From JAFGTP01 sp964498725 (GTDB lineage: Bacteria; Fidelibacterota; UBA2242; JAFGTP01), in the NCBI GenBank assembly GCA_964498725.1, contig CAZCHS010000002.1, forward strand, positions 50,603 to 114,602: DNA of 64,000 nucleotides, written 5' to 3'. The notes under the pieces were generated by a model that was given only the letters and a program-made list of their open reading frames with translations, was not told where the DNA came from and made no database searches. A program made the translations under genes and the position numbers. Shown one piece after another: positions 44,523 to 51,947 of the stretch (positions are counted from its first letter, which is position 1; each line of letters starts with the position of its first letter).

Positions 44523-45638
44523 ATGCAAAAAAACCATAAAATAGATGTCAGCCCCCAATCCAAAAATTCTGACTACACCATTACAATCGGTGAAAATATA
44601 ATCTCCCATTTGGGACAGTTCATCAATGAGCAGTATTCAGATCATCAACTTGTTGTCATCACCGATGAAAATGTTCACCGGGATCAATTTGAGAATTTGG
44701 TAAAGCATCTGGACGAAAAAAACATTCATCTGATTGTCAATAAGCCGGGTGAAATTTCCAAGTCCAGAGAGGTGAAAAACCGGAGGGATGATGAATTGCT
44801 CAGTAAAAATTTTACCAGGAAAACCTTGCTAATCGCTTTTGGCGGCGGGGTCGTTGGTGACCTGACCGGCTACATTGCAGCTACTTACAAGCGCGGTATT
44901 CCCTTTGTTCAGGTACCGACATCTTTGCTGGCCATGGTGGATTCCTCGGTTGGCGGAAAAACCGGTATTAATACGAAATATGGCAAAAATCTAATTGGCG
45001 CTTTCTGGCAGCCATCCGCGGTTTTTGCTGATATTAATATGCTGGAATCATTACCTCAGGAAGAATTTCTCAATGGCTTCGCTGAATGTATCAAAGCAGC
45101 GTTGATTCTCGATGCAAACCTCTTTGAGTATATGGAAACAAATATTGATGCCATTTTACAGCGAAAAACCGGAGCAGTGATACATATTATCAAGCGCTGC
45201 GTGGAGCTGAAAAAAGAAGTGGTGAATCTTGATACCAGGGAAAAGGGAATCCGCCAGATATTGAATTTTGGGCATACGATTGGGCACGCCATGGAAACAT
45301 TGTCCCATTATCAAATCAAGCACGGTTTTGGCGTCAGCATCGGTATGGCTGTTGAGTTGAAAATGTCACAATTATCCGGTGAGATATCGGATAATGACTA
45401 TTGGCGTGTAATTGATTTTTTCGACAAAGCCGGCATGCCCCATAAAGTTCCGGCGGACTTTTCTGTGGAGAAAATCTGTGAAATTATGCTGTCTGATAAA
45501 AAAGCCGAAAAAGGCGTCATTAAATATGTGCTTCTCGATAAAATTGGGAAATACCGGGAAGCGAATAATAAATTTTCATTTTCATTGGGAGATGAAATCG
45601 TGAGAGAGAGCATTAACAGTTGTAAAAAAAATGAGTGA
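44523..45638 (+). CDS. aroB: 3-dehydroquinate synthase
   Basis: 371 residues, normal length. DAHP to 3-dehydroquinate, NAD and metal dependent. Typical motifs: FGGGVVGDLTGYIAATYKRGIPFVQVPTSLLAMVDSSVGGKTGIN (residues 102-148), ARGFAECIK-like NGFAECIKAALI, and LNFGHTIGHAME with metal-binding His residues. The stop overlaps the next gene's GTG by 4 bases (GTGA), so aroB and aroA are coupled. Confidence 0.95.
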   Translation: MQKNHKIDVSPQSKNSDYTITIGENIISHLGQFINEQYSDHQLVVITDENVHRDQFENLVKHLDEKNIHLIVNKPGEISKSREVKNRRDDELLSKNFTRKTLLIAFGGGVVGDLTGYIAATYKRGIPFVQVPTSLLAMVDSSVGGKTGINTKYGKNLIGAFWQPSAVFADINMLESLPQEEFLNGFAECIKAALILDANLFEYMETNIDAILQRKTGAVIHIIKRCVELKKEVVNLDTREKGIRQILNFGHTIGHAMETLSHYQIKHGFGVSIGMAVELKMSQLSGEISDNDYWRVIDFFDKAGMPHKVPADFSVEKICEIMLSDKKAEKGVIKYVLLDKIGKYREANNKFSFSLGDEIVRESINSCKKNE

Positions 45639-46918
45639 AAATGATCAGAATTAAACCCTTGGAAAAATTGAAAAAGAATATTATTGAAGTGCCCGGCAGC
45701 AAATATATTGCGAACCGTGTTTTGATGCTGGCAGCTCTGGCGGATGGAGAAAGTACAGTCGTCAATGTGCCGGACAATAATGATATTCGCCATGCTATTG
45801 ATGCATTGCAAAATTTTGGAATTGATATTCAACAAAGTAGAAATACTCTGAAAATTCAGGGAACAGGCGGAAAAATTCATCCCAAAGCTGATGTGATCAA
45901 TGTCGGCGAATCAGGAACTCTGATGCGGTTTATCACAGCGGTTTCAGCGCTGAGTAAAACCAAAGTCACTATCACCGGCAGTAAGCGAATCACGGAACGC
46001 CCGGTGGATCATTTGGTGGATGCTCTCGGTCAGGTGGGAGTCAAATGTGAATCACCATCCGGTTGCCCGCCGGTGACCATTCAGGGCGGCAAAATTGACG
46101 GCGGCAAAATCAATGTTCAGGGAAATATCTCCAGCCAGTTTATCAGTGGATTACTGTTGGTTGCGCCCTTTGCTGAACGTGATTTGAAAATAGTCCTGAC
46201 CTCGGAACTGGTATCGGTCAAATATGTGGATATGACCATAAAAATGATGGAAGAATTTGGCGTGACTGTTGAGCGTAAGGGCTATAAAGAGTTTTTCATT
46301 GCCGACGGACAAAAATACAAAGCGCGTAAATATATCATTCCCGGCGATTGGAGTTCTGCCAGCTATTTTCTGGCTGCCGCAGCAGTATTGCAAGACAAAA
46401 TAGAGATCATCAATATGGATTTGAAGTCTACCCAGGGGGAAGCGAAATTTTATGAAGTGCTGGAAAAAATGGGCTGCCAGGTTGAATTGGGTCAGAATTC
46501 TGTAAAATTGATATCCAACCAGCAGTTAAAAGGTGTGGATGTGGATATGGGAAATATGCCGGATGTAGCACAAACGCTGACAGCAATCGCACCTTTTGCT
46601 GACGGAATAACCACAATCCGAAATATTGAACATTTGCGATACAAAGAATGCGACAGAGTGGAGGAGACTGCTAATGAACTGCGGAAAATTGGCGGTAAAG
46701 CATCCACAACCAAAGATTCCATCACCATTGAACCATCAGATTTAACAGGCGGACAAGTGGAAACCCATAATGATCATCGAATGGCCATGAGTTTCGCGCT
46801 TTGTGGTTTAAAGGCGGAAAATGTGGTTATTAATAATCCCGAAGTGTCGGCTAAATCCTTTCCTATTTACTGGGATAAATTGCATGAAATCGGAGTAGAG
46901 ATTGAAGAAGTCGGATAA
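45635..46918 (+). CDS. aroA: EPSP synthase (3-phosphoshikimate 1-carboxyvinyltransferase)
   Basis: 427 residues; the start may be GTG 45635 or ATG 45641. Joins PEP to shikimate-3-phosphate. Landmarks: EVPGSKYIANRVLMLAALADG (the usual KSxSxR motif is here SKYIANR), VGESGTLMRFITAV (where the family has GNAGTAMR), SSQFISGLLL, GDWSSASYFLAAAAV, and ETHNDHRMAMSFAL. The GESGTLMR loop is like class III/glyphosate-altered EPSP synthases rather than the LGNAGTAMR of class I, so sensitivity to glyphosate may differ (inference). Ends 17 bases inside the aroK gene. Confidence 0.93.
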   Translation: MKMIRIKPLEKLKKNIIEVPGSKYIANRVLMLAALADGESTVVNVPDNNDIRHAIDALQNFGIDIQQSRNTLKIQGTGGKIHPKADVINVGESGTLMRFITAVSALSKTKVTITGSKRITERPVDHLVDALGQVGVKCESPSGCPPVTIQGGKIDGGKINVQGNISSQFISGLLLVAPFAERDLKIVLTSELVSVKYVDMTIKMMEEFGVTVERKGYKEFFIADGQKYKARKYIIPGDWSSASYFLAAAAVLQDKIEIINMDLKSTQGEAKFYEVLEKMGCQVELGQNSVKLISNQQLKGVDVDMGNMPDVAQTLTAIAPFADGITTIRNIEHLRYKECDRVEETANELRKIGGKASTTKDSITIEPSDLTGGQVETHNDHRMAMSFALCGLKAENVVINNPEVSAKSFPIYWDKLHEIGVEIEEVG

Positions 46919-47432
46919 CATCATTCTAATCGGTTATCGTGGTACAGGGAAATCGATTGTTGCTCAGGAATTAGCCAAACTGACCGGACGCAAATCCATC
47001 AGTTTGGATACTGAAATTGAAAAAAAATACAAACCGATCAATGAGATTGTGAAATATTCCGGTTGGCAGAAATTTCGTGATATAGAAAGTAAAATGATTC
47101 AATCATTGGAATTAGAAAATGGCATCATTGATTGTGGCGGTGGAGTAGTTGAAAGGGAAGACAATATTAGGAACTTAAAGTTGCTAGGCCATATTTTCTG
47201 GCTGAAAGCAACACGGGAAACCATAAAGAACCGATTAGCGGACAAAACAAACCGTCCGTCACTGACAGGAGATAAAGATTTTTTACAGGAAATTGAGGAA
47301 GTATTAAAGAGTCGCACTCCGCTATATAGACGTGCTGCTGATTTTGAAATCGAGACTGATTATAAATCTCCGGACGAGATCGTCGATGAGGTTTTGGATA
47401 TTTTTAATAGCAGAGATCGGAGAATACGCTGA
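46902..47432 (+). CDS. aroK: Shikimate kinase
   Basis: 176 residues from TTG 46902, overlapping aroA by 17 bases. P-loop GYRGTGKS, shikimate-binding SLDTEIEKKY, KFRDIESKMI (FRxxE motif) and CGGGVVERE, then LADKTNRPSL in the lid region, as in the family. Phosphorylates shikimate with ATP. The last residues (NSRDRRIR) come from a segment that belongs to an inverted repeat, see findings. The gene is normal in length otherwise. Confidence 0.92.
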   Translation: MKKSDNIILIGYRGTGKSIVAQELAKLTGRKSISLDTEIEKKYKPINEIVKYSGWQKFRDIESKMIQSLELENGIIDCGGGVVEREDNIRNLKLLGHIFWLKATRETIKNRLADKTNRPSLTGDKDFLQEIEEVLKSRTPLYRRAADFEIETDYKSPDEIVDEVLDIFNSRDRRIR

Positions 47433-47443
47433 GTAACTCTGCT
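47409..47443. repeat. Inverted repeat covering the aroK stop codon
   Basis: agcagag (47409-47415) pairs with ctctgct (47437-47443) over 7 bp, with a 21-base loop that contains the aroK TGA (47430-47432). The unit gcagag...ggaga...cgctgag also occurs at 48969-48993, after the aroDE gene. Confidence 0.6.
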
Positions 47444-47491
47444 GTCGGAGAATGATTTTTAAAATCCGTGTCAATTTACAGCAAGAGAAAA

Positions 47492-48961
47492 ATGAAAACA
47501 AAAATTTGCATACCCATCGTTGAAAATAAAATAGAGGATGCGATTACAGCAATCCAATCGGCTGATTCTAAAGCAGACATAATTGAATTACGGATCGATT
47601 TTTTAGAAGAAGTTGATGAGCGCAGACTGGCAAAATTGATTGATACTGCTGAAAAGCCACTCATCTTCACATGTCGTTTGAAAAACCAGGGTGGGACCGG
47701 CAATATAACTGAAGAAAACCGAAAAGAATTATTGACCGTAGCGATGGACAAAAGGGTGGATTTTATCGACCTTGAATTCACTTCCGATACAATAATTTCG
47801 GGTACACAGGCTACAAAAATTATCACCTCCCATCATGATTTTGATAAAACACCGGAATCCAATGAAATAAAATCCATCATCAGGCAATTGAAAACTAAAT
47901 CCGGCGCTCTGGTCAAATACATTCCAACGGCCAATTCCATTAATGATAATTTCAAAATTTTCAAAATGTTGCAGGAAAACGAAAATATCATCAGTTTTTG
48001 TATGGGATTAAAAGGGCATATATCCCGTGTGTTGGCCGGAAAATATGGATCAGCGATTACATTTGCTGCTGATTCTCCGGATAAGCAATCGGCGCCGGGT
48101 CAGGTGGATTTTGATGAGCTGACAAGGGGATATAATTTTCTTGACATTGACAAAAATACAAAGGTATATGGTGTTTTTGGACAGTTTGCGGAAAATTCCA
48201 AATCCAAATATATGCATAATCCTGTTTTCAGGCGATATAATATCAATGCAGTCTATCTGCCATTTAAAATAGAACCGGGTAAGGATTTGGAAATCTTTGT
48301 TGAAAACTTCAGAAAATTTGAATTTTCCGGCGCTTCTGTCACTATCCCTCATAAAGGTGCTGTCATGGAATTTTTGGACAAGGTGGATAATACCGCCAAA
48401 GCCATCGGCGCTGTAAATACGATTAAATTGCAGGATGGCAAATTGATTGGGTATAACACAGACTGTGTCGGCGCTATTAACACACTAAAGGAAAAAGCCG
48501 ATCTCAAAGATAAAAAGGTGCTGGTCATAGGTGCCGGCGGAGCTGCCCGGGCAATTGTTTATGGTTTGAAAAGGGAACAAGCGAAAGTCACAATCATCAA
48601 CCGGACATTTGAAAAAGCGCAAAACCTGGCTGCGGAATTTACTGCTGATGTTATGAAAATGGATATTATGGCTGAGCATTTGGATGAATTCGATATATTT
48701 ATTAATACCACCAGTGTTGGAATGCACCCGAAGGTTGACGCGACGGTTTTGGATTCTTTTCCGGAAAACCGTGTGGTAATGGATATTGTTTATAAGCCCT
48801 TAAAAACTAAATTTTTGAAAATGGCAGAAAAATGTAACTGCGAGATTATTACCGGCGAAAAAATGCTGATCCAACAGGCCATTGTCCAGCAGAAAATCTG
48901 GACCGGAATCAAGCCGGATTTTGAATTCATGAGCAAAAGTTTTTTTGAAATGGAAGAGTAG
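47492..48961 (+). CDS. aroDE: Fused 3-dehydroquinate dehydratase / shikimate dehydrogenase (AroDE)
   Basis: About 489 residues from ATG 47492; a GTG at 47468 adds eight residues and lacks a better ribosome site. N-terminal type I dehydroquinase (about 1-205): ELRIDFLEEV, FTCRLKNQGG, KIITSHHDFDKTP (His pair) and LVKYIPTANS with the Schiff-base Lys. C-terminal shikimate dehydrogenase (about 220-489): FAENSKSKYMHNPVF, SVTIPHKGAV with the catalytic Lys, AVNTIK, NTDCVGAI, IGAGGAARAI for NADP. The two steps of the pathway are joined, as in plants and some bacteria. The following 441 bases hold repeats. Confidence 0.94.
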   Translation: MKTKICIPIVENKIEDAITAIQSADSKADIIELRIDFLEEVDERRLAKLIDTAEKPLIFTCRLKNQGGTGNITEENRKELLTVAMDKRVDFIDLEFTSDTIISGTQATKIITSHHDFDKTPESNEIKSIIRQLKTKSGALVKYIPTANSINDNFKIFKMLQENENIISFCMGLKGHISRVLAGKYGSAITFAADSPDKQSAPGQVDFDELTRGYNFLDIDKNTKVYGVFGQFAENSKSKYMHNPVFRRYNINAVYLPFKIEPGKDLEIFVENFRKFEFSGASVTIPHKGAVMEFLDKVDNTAKAIGAVNTIKLQDGKLIGYNTDCVGAINTLKEKADLKDKKVLVIGAGGAARAIVYGLKREQAKVTIINRTFEKAQNLAAEFTADVMKMDIMAEHLDEFDIFINTTSVGMHPKVDATVLDSFPENRVVMDIVYKPLKTKFLKMAEKCNCEIITGEKMLIQQAIVQQKIWTGIKPDFEFMSKSFFEMEE

Positions 48962-49116
48962 TTTAACCGCAGAGCGAGCAGGAGACGCTGAGAATTTGCC
49001 GGGATATTTGGTATTACTCGCGGATGATATAAGTAAACACGGATTGCTTTTTTAAAGAAGCGTGACAGATTTAATCTTTTGGAACAGCTTAACTGCATTA
49101 TTCATAAAAACATAAG

Positions 49117-49163
49117 TAATTCCCGTTTCGCGCCGATACGTTTCCTTCCGTCAGGGGCCGGAT
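49117..49163 (+). repeat. Dispersed intergenic repeat, copy A
   Basis: Begins taat.ccc..ttcgc.ccgatac.tttcctt and ends in a G-rich ggggccgga. 26 of the first 31 bases match copy B at 56827, in the same strand orientation. Confidence 0.6.
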
Positions 49164-49284
49164 GTTCCATGAATTTTCCAAATTAGTTTTTTAATATGTA
49201 TTTGTAAAACTGTTAATTTTATTCGCTTTGCTTAAAGAATTTGAAAATTCATGAGTAATACAGGATAACAAAGACAAGATAAAA

Positions 49285-49369
49285 TCAGTCCGAAGGACTG
49301 AAACAACAATAGCCATGGGTGCAACCCATGGAAAAAATGATTATATTTAGGACAACGACGAAGTCGTTG
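49285..49369. repeat. Cluster of three triloop hairpins
   Basis: tcagtcc-gaa-ggactga (49285-49301), ccatgggt-gca-acccatgg (49313-49331) and caacgac-gaa-gtcgttg (49353-49369). Stems are 7-8 bp and perfect, loops 3 bases. This is the style of REP-type palindromes. They are close enough to each other to affect the aroC leader. Confidence 0.7.
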
Positions 49370-49402
49370 AACAAAAATCCGCCTATTTAAAAAGGACTAA
49401 CA

Positions 49403-50476
49403 ATGAATACAATCGGACAACTATTTAGAGTGACTAGCTGGGGCGAATCCCACGGCAAAGCAATTGGTGTGGTAATCGATGGCTGCCCGCCGGGACTGGA
49501 GTTATCGGAAGAAGATTTCCATCGCGACATGGCACGCCGTCGTCCCGGTCAAAGCAATATCAGCACTCAGCGCATGGAATCCGATCAGGTGGAAATTCTC
49601 TCCGGCGTCTTTGCAGGAAAAACCACCGGTACGCCTATCTCATTGCTCATCAAAAATAAAGACCCCCGGTCCCGGGACTATTCTGAAATGAAGGATATTT
49701 TTCGGCCCGGACATGCCGATTTTACCTATCAGAAAAAATATGGCCATCGGGATTATCGTGGTGGCGGTAGAACATCTGCCCGTGTTACAGTTGGTTCCGT
49801 AGCCGCTGGTGTGATCGCCAAAAAAATACTAAAGCAGGAACTGGACATAAATATCACCGGCTTTGTGGAACAAATAGGTAAAGTGAGATTCAATCATGAG
49901 TTCCAAAATATCCGCATCAAAGAAATCGAGAACAATCCGGTGCGATGTCCCAACAAAGGCACTGCTAAAATGATGGAACAACAGATTCTGGATGTCATGC
50001 GGGCCGGTGATTCGATCGGCGGTATTGTTGCCTGTATGATCGAGAATGTACCGGTTGGACTGGGCGAGCCGATTTACGGGAAACTTAACGCTGATCTGGC
50101 GCATGCAGTTTTGAATATCAATGCTTCCCGTGGTATCGAATTCGGCAAAGGCTTTCAATCGGCCAATTTCCGCGGCAGCGAACTGAATGATCCCTTTGTT
50201 AATGAAAATGGTGACATCAAAACTTCAACAAATAACTGCGGTGGAATCCTCGGTGGTATTTCTAATGGTATGGCTATTAATTTTCGTGTGGTCTTTAAAC
50301 CCACATCAACTATTGCCTATCCGCAGCAGACCGTCAATAAAAACGGGGAACAAGTGGAACTGGCCGCCAAAGGCCGTCATGATCCCTGTGTGGTGCCACG
50401 GGCTGTTCCTATTGTGGAAGCTATGGCTGCCATTACACTTTGCGATCATTATCTCCGAAACAAAACTATTTCCTAA
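49403..50476 (+). CDS. aroC: Chorismate synthase
   Basis: 357 residues, the normal bacterial length. Makes chorismate from EPSP using reduced FMN. Signature blocks are all present: GESHGKAIGVVIDGCPPG (about 13-30), RRPGQSNISTQRMESDQVEILSGV, GHADFTYQKKYGHRDYRGGGRTSARVTVG, and GKGFQSANFRGSE. The C-terminal RHDPCVVPRAVPIVEAMAA is the last hallmark. A ribosome site aaaggac lies 7 bases before the ATG. It completes the set of chorismate genes in the cluster. Confidence 0.96.
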   Translation: MNTIGQLFRVTSWGESHGKAIGVVIDGCPPGLELSEEDFHRDMARRRPGQSNISTQRMESDQVEILSGVFAGKTTGTPISLLIKNKDPRSRDYSEMKDIFRPGHADFTYQKKYGHRDYRGGGRTSARVTVGSVAAGVIAKKILKQELDINITGFVEQIGKVRFNHEFQNIRIKEIENNPVRCPNKGTAKMMEQQILDVMRAGDSIGGIVACMIENVPVGLGEPIYGKLNADLAHAVLNINASRGIEFGKGFQSANFRGSELNDPFVNENGDIKTSTNNCGGILGGISNGMAINFRVVFKPTSTIAYPQQTVNKNGEQVELAAKGRHDPCVVPRAVPIVEAMAAITLCDHYLRNKTIS

Positions 50477-50777
50477 CCTTCGGGCTCTGCCAAGAACTCC
50501 AGGGTTTTGTGTTCACAGGAAAATCAAAAATCTCCGGATAATTTGTAGAACGATCTTCCAGATCGTTTTTGATTTTTACCGGTAGGAAAAATCAAAATTC
50601 CATGCTGTCGGTGAATGCGTACATTAATAATTTCCGGCTCCGGAAGTAATCAAATTCCCCTGCCGGGATAATTTGAGGAAATAAGCAGGATGATATCCTA
50701 TTTCCGCTGCAATCTTTGGTCAATATATAAAGTATAAAAAGACTTTATATGTTGACCGGCAAAATAAGCCTTGCATT
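50477..50777. repeat. Hairpin-rich region between aroC and the TolC-like gene
   Basis: 301 bases between convergent genes. Perfect stem aacgatct-tcc-agatcgtt (50549-50567), small ttccgg-ct-ccggaa (50632-50645), and a 16-bp stem with one wobble, ggtcaatatataaagt (50718-50733) against actttatatgttgacc (50742-50757), loop ataaaaag. The last one could end transcription of either gene, although it has no T tract. Confidence 0.55.
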
Positions 50778-51947
50778 TTACTTCCGGAAACTGGTCAGTT
50801 GCACGATCACAATCTGCAGACCCAGCCGGGTTTTCCGGAATTCATCCTCAAAGTTGTATAATTTTTCCAATTCCGTGAAATACTCGATAGCGGATATTTC
50901 TTCCACTTCCAGACTTTTTGTGAGCAATTCCTCGGAATTGAGAGACTGTTTCAATTCCAAATTAGTATCATATTGTAATTTCAGCAATCGATACTGTTCC
51001 AGCAACCGGTTAATTTTTGCGGTCACTGAATGTTGTTTCTGTAGTTGATTGGCCTGGTGAGCATTCCGTGCTGCTTTGGCCCGGTGCCCTTTGTTTTTGG
51101 TCTTCCACAGCGGCAGAGATATGCCGTAATGAAACAATGGGCCGGTTTCTTTTTCACGATGTACACCTATTCGAAAATCCGGCAGCCAGCTCTGTTTGGC
51201 GATTTTGGTATTACGCATGGCAATAGCATGATTCAGGCTTTCCAGTTTCAGCGCCGGATTTTTTTGCAGATAATCCGACCTGAGATTGGTGGTATCAATA
51301 ATTGCGGAAAATTGATCCGCTATTTCAAGATTAATTTTCAGTTCACTGCCGCCATTCAGCACTTTTAATTGGCTTTCAACATCATTCTTTTGCACCAGCA
51401 GGTCAGTCAATTGATTTTTATAATTTATTTTATGTATTTTGGCCTGGTTAACCGCCAGTTGGGTGGATTCACCTTCCGTCATCATTTTTTCAAAATAATC
51501 CAGTAACCGGCTTGCTTTATCCAACCGGTTCTTTTGAATTGAAATTTGCCTCTCCAAAAAAGCCAGATGATATAAATGGCCACCGGCTTCTTCCAGAATT
51601 TTCAACCGGGCAGCCTCAAAAACCGCCTTCTGCTGCGCCTTGGTTAACTGCAGGTTTTTATATTGATGATAATAAAAGGTGGGAAAGCGGAAGGATTGGG
51701 TAATCCCGATTTCATAATTATCATTTTCTTTAAACTCATGTTTCAGGGCCGGATTTTCAGGCAGTAATTCATTTTTTGCCCGAAGTATTTCCACCCGGTT
51801 CATCGAACGAAGAGCTTTCAGTTCCCTGTTGTTTTCCAGAATTTGACTGACCATTTCATCATAGGACTGTCCGAAAAGAAAGTTGACAGCAAAAATTGTC
51901 AGGATCAGATATACTTTTTTTATCGAATAACTTGTTAGTTTAATCAT
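50778..51947 (-). CDS. TolC-family outer-membrane efflux channel
   Basis: About 389 residues from ATG 51947, overlapping the pump's stop by 8 bases (ATGATTAA). An earlier start (52007) would lie inside the pump gene. Signal peptide to about residue 27 (FLFGQSYDEM). Long amphipathic helices, two repeats of the OEP type (EILRAKNELLPENPALK, LAVNQAKIHKINYKNQLTD, then FLPDFRIGVHREK-like SWLPDFRIGVHREKE). Trimeric channel for the RND pump, last gene of the metal-efflux operon. Shorter than E. coli TolC, similar to CusC/CzcC relatives. Confidence 0.88.
   Translation of the reverse strand: MIKLTSYSIKKVYLILTIFAVNFLFGQSYDEMVSQILENNRELKALRSMNRVEILRAKNELLPENPALKHEFKENDNYEIGITQSFRFPTFYYHQYKNLQLTKAQQKAVFEAARLKILEEAGGHLYHLAFLERQISIQKNRLDKASRLLDYFEKMMTEGESTQLAVNQAKIHKINYKNQLTDLLVQKNDVESQLKVLNGGSELKINLEIADQFSAIIDTTNLRSDYLQKNPALKLESLNHAIAMRNTKIAKQSWLPDFRIGVHREKETGPLFHYGISLPLWKTKNKGHRAKAARNAHQANQLQKQHSVTAKINRLLEQYRLLKLQYDTNLELKQSLNSEELLTKSLEVEEISAIEYFTELEKLYNFEDEFRKTRLGLQIVIVQLTSFRK

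Larger units (their letters stand above)
48962..49402. repeat. Repeat-rich intergenic region before aroC
   Basis: 441 bases with no gene. In order: a gcagag...cgctgag unit (48969-48993); a possible small element bounded by gtattactc (49011-49019) and its inverse gagtaatac (49253-49261); inside that, a dispersed repeat with a second copy near nrdJ (49117-49163) and an imperfect inverted pair, catgaattttccaaatt (49169-49185) against aatttgaaaattcatg; then three perfect triloop hairpins at 49285-49301, 49313-49331 and 49353-49369. Confidence 0.65.
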
